11,437 bases of DNA from Sphingobacteriaceae bacterium (GCA_023251695.1 JAHEYE010000091.1:1-11437); one strand, 5' to 3'. Shown: positions 1 to 8,846, counted from the first letter of the stretch. A program made the numbers and translations. Notes: generated from the letters alone by a model not told the origin.

Positions 1-1113
1 CTTAATTTTATTTCCTATTCCCAGGATTCACTATATGCCCGTCTTGTTATAAAGGAACTTACTTCGAAAAAATATTACGGCAGGGGATATTTAAACGATG
101 GTCTTGATAAAGCCGCACAATTTATTGCTTCCGAATTAAAACGTTTCAAAGCAGAACCTCTGTTCACCACCGGGTATTATCAATGGTTCGATTTTGATGT
201 GAATACCTTTCCAGGTGATATGGATGTGCGCATCAACGGAAAAAAATTACAACCCGGCACTGATTTTATTCCAACTCCTGAAACCGGCAGCATCAAAGGA
301 AAATTTAAACTTGAGAAAAAAGATAGCGTCACTTATCTCGCACCGCATTTCCCTATTCCAATTACCGTAAGTCTTAAGCGTAAATTAACTTTTAGCGTGG
401 CTACCAATTCGACTCAATATGCCGGTATCGATCTACTTAATACGAATCAATATAAGGAATTGAATACCCTCGAACTCAATGTTGAAAGTAAAGTGCTTAC
501 CAAATTCATTAACAAAAATATTTGCGCTTCTGTTAAGGGAACAAAAAACAACGATACGGTTGTAGTGTTCTCGGCACACTACGATCACCTCGGCGGTATT
601 GGTAAAAAAACTTTTTTTCCGGGAGCAAATGATAATGCGAGCGGGGTGAGCATGGTATTGAATCTGGTAAAATATTACTCGGAAAACCCACCAAAGTATA
701 AAACTGTTTTCCTTTTCTTTGCCGGCGAAGAGATTGGTTTGGACGGCTCCTATCACTTTGTTTACAGAGAAACGCTCGACCCTAAAAAAATCAAGTTTCT
801 TATCAACTTAGATCTACTCGGCACAGGTGAGGATGGCATTATGGCGGTTAATGCCTACGAATTCAAAGATCATTTCATAAAGCTAAAAACTGTTAACGAC
901 CAAAAACATTATGTGAAAGAGATTAAACAGAGGGGAAAAGCTAAAAACAGCGACCATTACTGGTTCAGTGAGAAGGGGGTACCCTGTTTTTTCATTTATA
1001 CTCTCGGGGGCATTAAAGCTTATCACGACGTTTTTGATATTGAAAAAACCCTCCCTTTAACTGAATATTCCGACGTTTTTCGCCTCTTAACGGGCTTTGT
1101 AAAAGAGCTTTAG
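1..1113 (+). CDS. M28 family zinc metallopeptidase (aminopeptidase), 5' end cut by window
   Basis: The reading frame is open from base 1, so the ATG at 199 is internal. The first residues (LNFISYSQDSLYARL) look like the end of a signal peptide cut near Q, so probably only 10 to 20 residues are missing and the enzyme is likely exported to the periplasm or surface. The M28 di-zinc site is complete: His in AHYDH (577-579), bridging Asp in NDNASG (631-633), catalytic and ligand Glu in AGEE (727-732), Asp in NLDLLG (811-813), and His in AYHDVFD (1024-1026). The conserved SDH is at 952-957. Family members remove N-terminal residues from peptides; the substrate cannot be read from sequence. The region between the helical N-terminus and the catalytic core (about 190-480) is a short beta-rich segment in the place where some relatives carry a PA domain. 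The next gene starts 52 bases downstream. Confidence 0.93.
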   Translation, partial: LNFISYSQDSLYARLVIKELTSKKYYGRGYLNDGLDKAAQFIASELKRFKAEPLFTTGYYQWFDFDVNTFPGDMDVRINGKKLQPGTDFIPTPETGSIKGKFKLEKKDSVTYLAPHFPIPITVSLKRKLTFSVATNSTQYAGIDLLNTNQYKELNTLELNVESKVLTKFINKNICASVKGTKNNDTVVVFSAHYDHLGGIGKKTFFPGANDNASGVSMVLNLVKYYSENPPKYKTVFLFFAGEEIGLDGSYHFVYRETLDPKKIKFLINLDLLGTGEDGIMAVNAYEFKDHFIKLKTVNDQKHYVKEIKQRGKAKNSDHYWFSEKGVPCFFIYTLGGIKAYHDVFDIEKTLPLTEYSDVFRLLTGFVKEL

Positions 1114-1165
1114 GTAAACACAATATTTTCACTAAAAATACGTATCTTTAAAAGCTTATCGCCAT

Positions 1166-4100
1166 ATGAGTTTGAAGAGATTTTTTGTTGTCGTATTTCT
1201 TGCTGTTTTATGCCAGTCTAAACCCCTGTTTGGACAGTTTTATTACGGTATGCAAATGGATTTTGGCAAAAACAGGATTCAATACCAAACTTTCGACTGG
1301 ACTTATTTTGAATTTGACCGTTATAAGGTTTATACCTACGCAGGCGGAAAAGAAATTGCGCAATATGTAGCCGTTTCGGTAGATAAGCAACTCCCTATTC
1401 TCGAAAAGCGACTTAATGTACAATTAGATGATAAAGTTCAGATTTTAGTTTACAACAATCAAAACGATTTTAAGCAAAGTAATTTAGGTTTAGCTGCCGA
1501 CGATATGAATAATACCGGTGGTGTTACACGAATTATCGGCGATAAAATAAATGTTTTTTTTAATGGCAGTCACGCCGACCTCGACCGCCAGATACGGGCT
1601 GCACTAGCTGAATTAATCATTAATAAATTATTATATGGTGGCCGTGCGCGCGACATGGTGCGTAATTCGTCTTTACTCGTGCTTCCTGAATGGTATATAC
1701 CGGGCCTTGTTAAATATTTATCGGAAGGTTGGAATACTTATTCAGATAACCTTTTGATGGATGCAATTAAAAACGACCGATTCTATAAATTCTCTCAGCT
1801 TACCGGAAAGGACGCACATAATGCAGGTCACGCTTTGTGGTATTACATTGCGGAAACGTATGGTGATGCGGTGATAGAAAGCATTTTAATCACTACAAAA
1901 ATACAACGCAGCGCCGACCAGGGGCTTGCATTGTCTCCTGTTGGTTCTAATGTAAGTAATTTGATTTTTGAATTATGCGAAGCGTTTAATAAACGGTATT
2001 ACAACTATAAAGACACCAGTCAGAAATTACCGGTTGTACCTGAAGTATTGCAAAAGCAAAAAAAGACGAGGCATTATTACAACTTGAAAGTTAGTCCTGA
2101 CGGACAAAAAGCTATTTACGCCACCAATGAAATGGGGCAGTTTAAAGTTTGGGTAAATACTATTGGTGAAGAAAAACACAAACGCATTTTAAAATACAAT
2201 CCTAAAGTTGAGCGCCTTGAAGATTTTAATTATCCATTGCTTGGATGGCATCCTAACAACGAAGTGGTAGCCATGATTTATGAACGGAAAAATCAAATGA
2301 TACTGCAGACCTATGATGCAAGTACGGGCGAAAAATTTAAACGCAACATTACCGGTTTCGAAAAAATAAATGGTTTTTCTTTCAGTCATGATGGAAAAAA
2401 ATTAGTCCTGAGCGGAGTTAAAAAAGGTAAAGGTCAGTCCGACATTTTCATTTTCTTAATGAACAGTGGAGGACTTGAGCAAATGACTAACGATATTTGG
2501 GACGACAATAATCCTGTATTCGTGCAAAACACAACAGGAATTGTTTTCGAAAGTAACCGCGTTTCGGACACCATCCGTTGGAATGATGATGCAAAAGTGT
2601 TTTACAAAATTACGCGCAACAACGATTTGTTTTATTTATCTTACAATCCAAAATCACAAATCGCAGTACGCGTTACCAATACGCCAGACATCAACGAAAC
2701 GCAAGCACAGGAATATTCGAAAGAAGCCATTGCGTTCCTGAGTGAAAAAAACGGCGTCTATAACCGTTTTATTGCAAAGTTCGACAGCAGTATTTCTTTT
2801 GTGGATACGGTTGAGCATTACCGTTATTTCTTTAACTCGAAAGCCGTTAGTAATTACAGCCGCAATATTATCGAGCAACATATCAATACGCGTTTTACAA
2901 AAAAAGCGGAGATTGTTTATAATAACGGTCGTTATGTTTTAGCAGTTTCAGATCTCAAAAAGGAAAGCGAATTGCAGGAAACGGAATTAAAAAATTCCTG
3001 GTTTAAAGCTTCAGAGCGCCAAAGTATTTTTGATCCCGAAAAAATTTCTCTCCGTCGTCCGCGCACTCAGCCCATGCAGGAGAAACCAAAAATCATAATT
3101 ACTCCGGATACAACCGCCAAAAAAAGCAACGGGGTGGATTTTGAAAACTACAATCTTACCGGAGAAAAAAACAAACCAAAGGAAAAGCCGGAAGTACCTG
3201 TCATTAATAAACCCGCGGCGGTTGACACCTCAGGAAGAAGTACTGTTACACAAAACGAATTCCGTTTCCCTATTCAGCAGAATTATTATACTGCCTTTTA
3301 TACCGATTATGTTGTAACCCAATTAGACAACTCTTATTTAAGCACGAATTACCAGCGTTATACCGGAGGCGCTAATCCAATTTATTTAAATCCGGGGTTG
3401 AATGCGTTATTCAAAATAGGATTAAGTGATTTGTTTGAAGACAGGCGGATTGTAGCCGGATTCAGAATCGCGGGCTCATTGGATAACGAGTACATGTTAA
3501 GCTTCGAAAACCGTAAGCGCTTATTGGATCATCAATTGGTTCTGCACAGACAATCGTTCTTAAAAATTAATTCTTACTATGGCGAATTAGCAAAAGTAAC
3601 AACTCAGGATGCGCGTTATTCCATCAAATTACCATTCACTGAAGTAAGCGCAACCAAATTTTCTTTAATGTACAGAAACGACAGGGCAGTGTTTGCTTCG
3701 GTAGGCGATTTTTCTTTACCAAAGAAAAACGTTTACGATAACTATGCCGGTGCGCGTCTCGAATATATTTTTGATAATACCCGCAAACGTGGATTGAATT
3801 TATATAACGGTGTGCGCGCTAAGGTATGGGTGGAATATTGGAGGCTGATTAAAGAAGACCGCCATGATTTAATTACCGGAGGATTCGATGTGCGTGCTTA
3901 CAAAAAAGTACACCGCGATTTAATTTGGTGTAACCGTTGGGCCGGTGGAACTTCGTGGGGCACCGATAAATTGATTTACTATTTAGGTGGGGTTGATTCG
4001 TGGTTTAATCCGAAATTCGATAATAGCATTAACGTTGTGAAATCGGAGGAATATCAATTCCAAACCTTGGCCACCAACATGCGTGGTTTCAAGCAAAATA

Positions 4101-4471
4101 TCCGTAACGGAAATAATTTTGCGGTTTGGAATTCAGAATTGCGCCTGCCTGTTTTCCGATATTTATTGAACCGTCCTATCAGGTCCGACTTTATTAATAA
4201 TTTCCAAATCATAGCCTTTGGTGATCTTGGAATGGCTTGGTATGGAGTTAATCCTTTAAGCGAAGAAAATACCCTGAATAAAAATGTCTATTATGGTAAT
4301 CCGATTACCTTAACAATCTACAACCAGAAAAACCCATTAGTAGCCGGAATTGGTTTTGGGTTGCGTTCACGTTTACTTGGTTATTTCTGCCGCCTTGATT
4401 TTGGTTGGGGCATTGACGATATGAAAGTTCAAAAATCTATAACCTATCTTTCTTTTACCACTGATTTCTAA
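1166..4471 (+). CDS. Exported pseudo-peptidase-MA / TolB-like propeller / outer-membrane beta-barrel protein
   Basis: The 1101-residue protein begins with a signal peptide (MSLKRFFVVVFLAVLCQS, cleavage near LFGQ). Residues about 45-250 resemble the peptidase-MA (gluzincin) fold: LPEWYIPGLVKYLSEGW (173-189) matches the usual lP-W-EGlAeY motif. However, the HExxH position reads AELII (148-152) and the third ligand Glu is Pro179, so no zinc site remains. Residues about 300-560 hold repeated propeller blades of the PD40/TolB type (LKVSPDGQKAIYAT, FSFSHDGKKLVLSG, NPVFVQNTTGIVFES). A Pro/Lys-rich linker follows (about 640-705). The C-terminal third is beta-strand-rich with the D15/BamA-like signature GFGLRSRLLGYFCRLDFGWG and a terminal Phe (LSFTTDF), as expected for an outer-membrane barrel. 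The function is unknown; a role in envelope assembly or binding is inference. The start ATG has no Shine-Dalgarno sequence. TATCTTTA at 1143-1150 resembles a Bacteroidota -7 box, but no good -33 box is visible. Confidence 0.85.
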   Translation: MSLKRFFVVVFLAVLCQSKPLFGQFYYGMQMDFGKNRIQYQTFDWTYFEFDRYKVYTYAGGKEIAQYVAVSVDKQLPILEKRLNVQLDDKVQILVYNNQNDFKQSNLGLAADDMNNTGGVTRIIGDKINVFFNGSHADLDRQIRAALAELIINKLLYGGRARDMVRNSSLLVLPEWYIPGLVKYLSEGWNTYSDNLLMDAIKNDRFYKFSQLTGKDAHNAGHALWYYIAETYGDAVIESILITTKIQRSADQGLALSPVGSNVSNLIFELCEAFNKRYYNYKDTSQKLPVVPEVLQKQKKTRHYYNLKVSPDGQKAIYATNEMGQFKVWVNTIGEEKHKRILKYNPKVERLEDFNYPLLGWHPNNEVVAMIYERKNQMILQTYDASTGEKFKRNITGFEKINGFSFSHDGKKLVLSGVKKGKGQSDIFIFLMNSGGLEQMTNDIWDDNNPVFVQNTTGIVFESNRVSDTIRWNDDAKVFYKITRNNDLFYLSYNPKSQIAVRVTNTPDINETQAQEYSKEAIAFLSEKNGVYNRFIAKFDSSISFVDTVEHYRYFFNSKAVSNYSRNIIEQHINTRFTKKAEIVYNNGRYVLAVSDLKKESELQETELKNSWFKASERQSIFDPEKISLRRPRTQPMQEKPKIIITPDTTAKKSNGVDFENYNLTGEKNKPKEKPEVPVINKPAAVDTSGRSTVTQNEFRFPIQQNYYTAFYTDYVVTQLDNSYLSTNYQRYTGGANPIYLNPGLNALFKIGLSDLFEDRRIVAGFRIAGSLDNEYMLSFENRKRLLDHQLVLHRQSFLKINSYYGELAKVTTQDARYSIKLPFTEVSATKFSLMYRNDRAVFASVGDFSLPKKNVYDNYAGARLEYIFDNTRKRGLNLYNGVRAKVWVEYWRLIKEDRHDLITGGFDVRAYKKVHRDLIWCNRWAGGTSWGTDKLIYYLGGVDSWFNPKFDNSINVVKSEEYQFQTLATNMRGFKQNIRNGNNFAVWNSELRLPVFRYLLNRPIRSDFINNFQIIAFGDLGMAWYGVNPLSEENTLNKNVYYGNPITLTIYNQKNPLVAGIGFGLRSRLLGYFCRLDFGWGIDDMKVQKSITYLSFTTDF

Positions 4472-4493
4472 TTCGTAATAAGCTAACCTGATT

Positions 4494-4856
4494 ATGAACA
4501 GCATTTACATTTTACTTTTAGTTGGCTTAGTGGCGGGTTTACTAAGTGGATTGGTTGGTATAGGTGGTGGGATAATTATAGTTCCGGTTTTGGTTTACTT
4601 TTTAAATTTCAGTCAGCAACAGGCGCAGGGCACCACCTTATTTATGTTTTTATTACCTATTGGTATTTTGGGAGTGATGAATTATTACAAAGCAGGTTAT
4701 GTTGATTATAAAACTGCATTAATTGTAGCCTCCACATTTATTATTGGAAGTTATTTCGGGAGTAAATTAGCCATATCGCTCGATCAAAAAACAGTGAAGC
4801 AGTTATTCGGCATCATTATAGTTATTCTTGGTATTAAAATGATTTTCTGGAAATAG
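4494..4856 (+). CDS. Half-length TauE/SafE (TSUP) family membrane protein
   Basis: The 120-residue, very hydrophobic protein has about four transmembrane helices. The diagnostic feature is the Gly-rich stretch GLLSGLVGIGGGIIIVPVLV near residues 15-35, followed by QQAQGTTL, typical of one TauE/SafE repeat. Full family members have two such repeats and about 240-260 residues, so this is one repeat and would be expected to work as a homodimer. Known family substrates include sulfite, sulfoacetate and other organic anions; none can be assigned here. The gene begins 22 bases after the outer-membrane protein gene. Its TAG stop shares a base with the GTG start of the amidohydrolase, suggesting one transcript and coupled translation. 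It reads as intact (clean start, full C-terminus), not as a truncated relic. Confidence 0.88.
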   Translation: MNSIYILLLVGLVAGLLSGLVGIGGGIIIVPVLVYFLNFSQQQAQGTTLFMFLLPIGILGVMNYYKAGYVDYKTALIVASTFIIGSYFGSKLAISLDQKTVKQLFGIIIVILGIKMIFWK

Positions 4857-6049
4857 TGGTAACTGTAAATGAAATAAAGCAGCACGCCGATAAAATTTAT
4901 GCTACCGTTTTAGCAGCACGCCGGCATATCCATCAGCATCCGGAACTATCGTTCAAAGAAACGGAGACCTCGAAATACATTGCAAATTTGCTGGACGGAA
5001 TGGGAATCGCTTATACAAGCGGACACGTAAAAACCGGAATTATTGCGCTGATAAAAGGAAAGAATCCTGAGAAAAAAGTTGTTATGTTGCGGGCCGATAT
5101 GGATGCCCTACCTATTACACAACAAAGCACAAAAGAATATGCATCAAAAAATGCAGGAGTAATGCATGCTTGCGGTCACGATGTACATAGCGCCTCGGCA
5201 ATAGGTGCGGCTTCCATTTTAAACGCGCTAAAAGACGGATTTGAAGGCACAGTAAAAATAATTTTCCAACCCGGCGAAGAAGTGTTGCCCGGCGGCGCTT
5301 CCCTTATGATAAAGGAGGGGGTATTAAAAAATCCGGACGTTAATTTAGCCATTGCGCAACATGTACATCCGAGTATGGAAGTGGGGAAAGTAGGATTCAG
5401 AACGGGAATGTATATGGCAAGTACCGACGAAATTTATTTAACTATAACCGGTACCGGTGGTCATGCGGCCATGCCTGGTGATTACAATAATCCGCTTTTG
5501 ATTGCATCAGAAGTGCTTCTCGAATTAAAAAAGAAATTCCCAAACGATGGGAAATCAGAAATACCAACTGTATTAGCATTCGGAAAAATTGAAGGAGCAG
5601 GAGCCACAAATGTAATTCCAGAAAAAGTGGATATACAAGGAACTTTCAGAACCATGGATGAAAAATGGAGAGCGGAAGCGCATGAGCTTATTACAAAAAT
5701 TATTCTGGAAGTTTGCAATAAAAATAAAGCCAAAGCCGATTTAAAAATTGTGCGTGGCTATCCTTTTCTTGTTAATGATAAAAACGTTACAGAAAATTGC
5801 AGACAAGCGGCTATAGAATATTTAGGAAAGGAAAATGTGGAAGAACTACCCTTAAGAATGACGGCCGAGGATTTCGCTTATTTTACACATGAATTGCCAT
5901 GTTGTTTTTACCGGTTGGGTACAGGGAATAAGGCGAAAGGAATTGTTTCGGGAGTACATACCGCTACTTTTGATATTGATGAGGAAGCATTAAGGATTGG
6001 TTCAGGCCTTATGGCCTGGCTGGCACTGCAACAACTTAAAACAGTTTAA
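4856..6049 (+). CDS. M20D family amidohydrolase (N-acyl-amino-acid amidohydrolase/hippurate hydrolase-like)
   Basis: This is a 397-residue cytoplasmic metallohydrolase, typical in length for M20D. The N-terminal RRHIHQHPELSFKE is the family hallmark. Metal ligands are all present: Cys106 and His108 in HACGHD, Glu142 beside general-base Glu141 in PGEE, His169 in AQHVHP, and His368 in SGVHTATFD. The lid or dimerisation domain lies at about residues 180-300 (TGTGGHAAMP). Relatives hydrolyse N-acyl or N-aryl amides of amino acids such as hippurate, indole-acetyl-amino acids and acetylated diaminopimelate intermediates; the exact substrate cannot be told from sequence. The start is GTG at 4856, overlapping the upstream stop by one base (TAGTG). 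The next codons are GTA and ACT, and no ATG precedes the conserved N-terminus. No signal peptide is seen. Confidence 0.93.
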   Translation: MVTVNEIKQHADKIYATVLAARRHIHQHPELSFKETETSKYIANLLDGMGIAYTSGHVKTGIIALIKGKNPEKKVVMLRADMDALPITQQSTKEYASKNAGVMHACGHDVHSASAIGAASILNALKDGFEGTVKIIFQPGEEVLPGGASLMIKEGVLKNPDVNLAIAQHVHPSMEVGKVGFRTGMYMASTDEIYLTITGTGGHAAMPGDYNNPLLIASEVLLELKKKFPNDGKSEIPTVLAFGKIEGAGATNVIPEKVDIQGTFRTMDEKWRAEAHELITKIILEVCNKNKAKADLKIVRGYPFLVNDKNVTENCRQAAIEYLGKENVEELPLRMTAEDFAYFTHELPCCFYRLGTGNKAKGIVSGVHTATFDIDEEALRIGSGLMAWLALQQLKTV

Positions 6050-6071
6050 CAAAATTGAGGATTTTTACAAC

Positions 6072-8801
6072 GTGATTAATAAGAGGAAATATACTATTTT
6101 TACAGGTTCTACGTTAAACAGAACATTGAGACTGCGCTATATAACATACCCTATAATTTTTGTGCTTTTGGTTCTCTTTCAGAATTGCGGAACCAAGAAA
6201 AATACATTTGTACACCGTGGCTATCATAACATGACGGCACGTTTTAACGGGTATTACTGGAGTTCGGAAGCCATTAAAGAAGGCGTTTATAAAATTGAAG
6301 GTAACAATAAAGATAATTTTGATAAGCTCTTGCCCGTTTATGTAATGCCAGGTAACGAAAATGCAAAGGCTACTTTTCCTGATTTTGATAAAGCCATTAA
6401 AAAATCTTCCTTAGTCATCCAGCGTCATACCATCAAAGACAAAAAAGATGTAGAGATTCCGAGTGCCGGAAAATGGATAGATAACAATTGGGTTAATATT
6501 GGTATTTCACGTTTTTACAAGCGTGAATTTTTTTCGGGCATTGAAGCATTTGACTATGTAGTGCGCACCTATAAATCGAAGGATAAATACAAGGCTTTAT
6601 TATGGGAAGCAAAAGCATTGAACGAAGTAGGATCGGTATCAACTTCTGAACCTATCATCGCTTTGTTGTACAACGATAAAAAACTCCCCACTAAAATAAA
6701 AAGGCAATTGGGGGCATTGCGCGGTGATTATTTTATTAAGCGGGGTTTGTATAAGGAAGCCATTACTGCTTTAACAGAAGCTGCCAACCAGCCGGGCATC
6801 CTGCGCAAAGGACTTAGAAAAAGAGAACGCGCCCGTTATGCGTTTATCGTGGCACAGCTTTATGAAGACGAAAAGAACACAAAAAAAGCCAGGCAGTTTT
6901 ATGAAAAAGCGCTGAGCTTAAAACCGTCGTACGATATGGTGTTTTATTCGAATATCAAATTGGCAAGAATGGTGGATACCAAGCGTGGCGGGGCCGATAA
7001 AACAAAATCAAAATTGCTGAAGATGACAAAAGACAGCAAAAATGCTGAATATCTTGACGTGATTTATTATACCCTTGGCGAAATTGAAGAAAAGGAACGA
7101 CATCAGGATATGGCCATTGAGTATTACGCGAAATCGGCACAAACAAGTGTAAGTAACGTAAATCAAAAAGCATTGGCTTATTTAAAACTTGGGGATATTT
7201 ATTTTGAGAATTCCAATTATCCATTATCCGAAGGGTATTACGATAGCACAATTACCGTTTTACCGAAAGATCATCCGAATTACAACAATATTATTACCCG
7301 TAAGAATACATTATCAACTTTAGTTGGATTTATACGGACTATTAAAAAAGAAGACAGTTTGCAAAAACTTGCTAAACTATCGGATGCGGAACGTCTTAAG
7401 GCCATCGACAAGATTATCGCAAAAATGGAAGATGATGAAGAAAGAAAAAAAGAAGAACTGGAAGCGATCAAATCAGGAAATCTAAATGCTATAACAAATA
7501 CTAATTCCAATGATAATATTTTTGGTAGTGGCGCAGGCTGGTATTTTTATAATCAAACAACAATTAGTTTTGGTATTGCTGATTTTGCAAAGAGATGGGG
7601 CAACCGTAAAAATGAAGATAACTGGAAAAGGAGTCAGAAAGGTTTATCAATTGATAACGTGACAGACAATGAAGCTGTAAACACCAAAACAACAACTACA
7701 GGAAATAATAAAAACAATCCTAAAGCAAATAAAGACCCACGTAAAACCCGTGAATATTATTTGAAACAAATTCCTTTAACCGATACCATGATGAAAGTAT
7801 CACACGACAGGATTATTGAAGCAGATTATTTATTGGGAGCAACTTACAAGGAAGAATTAAATAACAACAAGCGCTCTATAGCCGCGTTTGAAGATCTGAA
7901 TACACGTTATGCCGAACACAAATACCGATTACAAAGCTATTATCAGTTGTACCGGATTTATCTGGCTGAAAAAAATCAGGAACGCTCCGATTTTTATAAA
8001 GACAAATTAATTTCTAATTACCCTAACAGCGAATATGTAAAGCTCATCAAAAATCCGAAGTACGCAGAAGAAAGAAATGCGCAGCGCGGCGAAGTAGAGA
8101 AATTTTACGAAAATACATTTGATCTGTATTCTGCAGGGGACTATGAACAATCGTATGCACTATGTAACGAAGCGTATACTAAATACGGCAAAACAGATTT
8201 CTCGCCTAAATTCGAATTGGTGCGTGCTATGTGTATCGGCAGACTAAAAGGTACCGATTCTTTAACCTGGGCCATCAACGAGTTTTTAATTCTTTATCCG
8301 AATTCCGATGTTTCGCCGCGTGCCATCGAGATATTAAATGCTATAAAAAGACAAAAAAACCCGGAATTGTTTGGCGAGGGTAATAACAAGCCCGTTAAGA
8401 ATTCAACAGATACTTTTAATCTCAGGCTTGACTCAGAGCATTTTGCTTTATTGGTTACGCCCGATGATCCAAAAATCGTGAACCCTTATAAAACAGCAAT
8501 CGATAATTTTAACCGCGAATTTTATTCGAATAAAACGTTTTCGATGGCTAGTAATTTGTTCGGCAATAATCAGCAAATGATTTTAGTTAAATCATTTCCG
8601 GATGCTTCAGAAGCTTATGCTTACGTCGACAACCTCAGAAATGATACCCGGATTTATGCAGGGACTATTAAAAAAGAACTCCTGACCTTTTTTATTATAT
8701 CTGTCGAAAACCTCCCTCTTTTCTATAAAAAAGCTAATCTTAACTATTATAAGGCCTTTTTTGACGAGGCCTATAAAACTGTGATTCAGCAGCCTAAATA
8801 A
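6072..8801 (+). CDS. porW: Type IX secretion system periplasmic lipoprotein PorW/SprE
   Basis: This is a large TPR lipoprotein, 909 residues from GTG at 6072. A hydrophobic stretch ends in LVLFQNC, with the lipobox Cys at 6186-6188, followed by GTKKNTF and HRGYHNMTARFNGYYW, a conserved N-terminus of the PorW/SprE family. TPR-like helices cover about residues 225-400 (e.g. AFIVAQLYEDEKNTKKARQF) and again 580-760. A charged helix (438-470) precedes the family-specific block GWYFYNQTT...FAKRWGNRKNEDNW (7536-7634). The C-terminal domain (about 790-905) has FALLVTP and ILVKSFPDASEAYAYV. In Flavobacterium and Porphyromonas this protein is needed for T9SS secretion and, in gliders, motility; it is thought to link the PorKLMN core to the SprA/Sov translocon. 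No ATG lies between the upstream stop and the lipobox. GTG 6072 or TTG 6126 (giving MRLRYITYPIIFVLLVLFQNC) are the options. ATG 5997 would overlap the amidohydrolase by 53 bases. Confidence 0.92.
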   Translation: MINKRKYTIFTGSTLNRTLRLRYITYPIIFVLLVLFQNCGTKKNTFVHRGYHNMTARFNGYYWSSEAIKEGVYKIEGNNKDNFDKLLPVYVMPGNENAKATFPDFDKAIKKSSLVIQRHTIKDKKDVEIPSAGKWIDNNWVNIGISRFYKREFFSGIEAFDYVVRTYKSKDKYKALLWEAKALNEVGSVSTSEPIIALLYNDKKLPTKIKRQLGALRGDYFIKRGLYKEAITALTEAANQPGILRKGLRKRERARYAFIVAQLYEDEKNTKKARQFYEKALSLKPSYDMVFYSNIKLARMVDTKRGGADKTKSKLLKMTKDSKNAEYLDVIYYTLGEIEEKERHQDMAIEYYAKSAQTSVSNVNQKALAYLKLGDIYFENSNYPLSEGYYDSTITVLPKDHPNYNNIITRKNTLSTLVGFIRTIKKEDSLQKLAKLSDAERLKAIDKIIAKMEDDEERKKEELEAIKSGNLNAITNTNSNDNIFGSGAGWYFYNQTTISFGIADFAKRWGNRKNEDNWKRSQKGLSIDNVTDNEAVNTKTTTTGNNKNNPKANKDPRKTREYYLKQIPLTDTMMKVSHDRIIEADYLLGATYKEELNNNKRSIAAFEDLNTRYAEHKYRLQSYYQLYRIYLAEKNQERSDFYKDKLISNYPNSEYVKLIKNPKYAEERNAQRGEVEKFYENTFDLYSAGDYEQSYALCNEAYTKYGKTDFSPKFELVRAMCIGRLKGTDSLTWAINEFLILYPNSDVSPRAIEILNAIKRQKNPELFGEGNNKPVKNSTDTFNLRLDSEHFALLVTPDDPKIVNPYKTAIDNFNREFYSNKTFSMASNLFGNNQQMILVKSFPDASEAYAYVDNLRNDTRIYAGTIKKELLTFFIISVENLPLFYKKANLNYYKAFFDEAYKTVIQQPK

Positions 8802-8802
8802 T

Positions 8803-8846
8803 TAATTTGGTGCATTGCAAAAAAATGAGTAACTTGCACTAAATTA
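8803..8846. repeat. 12-bp interrupted palindrome in the porW-bactofilin gap
   Basis: The left arm TAATTTGGTGCA (8803-8814) and the right arm TGCACTAAATTA (8835-8846) are reverse complements at 11 of 12 positions. The exception (G8809/T8840) would be a G-U pair in RNA. The loop is 20 bases. The arms lie 32 bp apart centre to centre, about three helical turns. They begin one base after the porW stop codon and contain both elements of the putative bactofilin promoter. It could be an operator for a dimeric regulator or a terminator-like stem for porW. It lacks a downstream T-run and is A+T-rich, so a strong intrinsic terminator is unlikely. Confidence 0.55.
8806..8837 (+). promoter_or_regulatory. 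Putative Bacteroidota-type promoter for the bactofilin operon
   Basis: TTTG at 8806-8809 (the -33 element) is followed after 20 bases by TAACTTGC at 8830-8837, close to the Bacteroidota -7 consensus TAnnTTTG but one T short. The spacing fits the group's primary sigma factor. Transcription would start near 8841-8845, about 20 bases before the ATG at 8862. This suggests the bactofilin-atpZ-C1 peptidase genes can be transcribed separately from porW. Confidence 0.5.

Noticed and set aside
1114..1165. Promoter in the M28 to outer-membrane protein gap
   Set aside because: TATCTTTA (1143-1150) resembles a -7 box but no TTG/TTTG lies 19-21 bases upstream, so it is not listed as a feature.
433..2881. 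Minus-strand open frames at 433-756, 1208-1423, 2189-2389 and 2654-2881
   Set aside because: They lie wholly inside well-supported + strand genes, show no recognisable motifs, and have compositions expected of antisense shadows.
4494..4856. TauE/SafE gene as a truncated pseudogene
   Set aside because: It has a clean start, a complete four-helix repeat and tight coupling to the next gene, and single-repeat versions are known; nothing of a lost second half is visible downstream.
5997..6071. porW start at ATG 5997
   Set aside because: It overlaps the conserved C-terminus of the amidohydrolase by 53 bases and puts a polar, non-family prefix before the lipoprotein signal.
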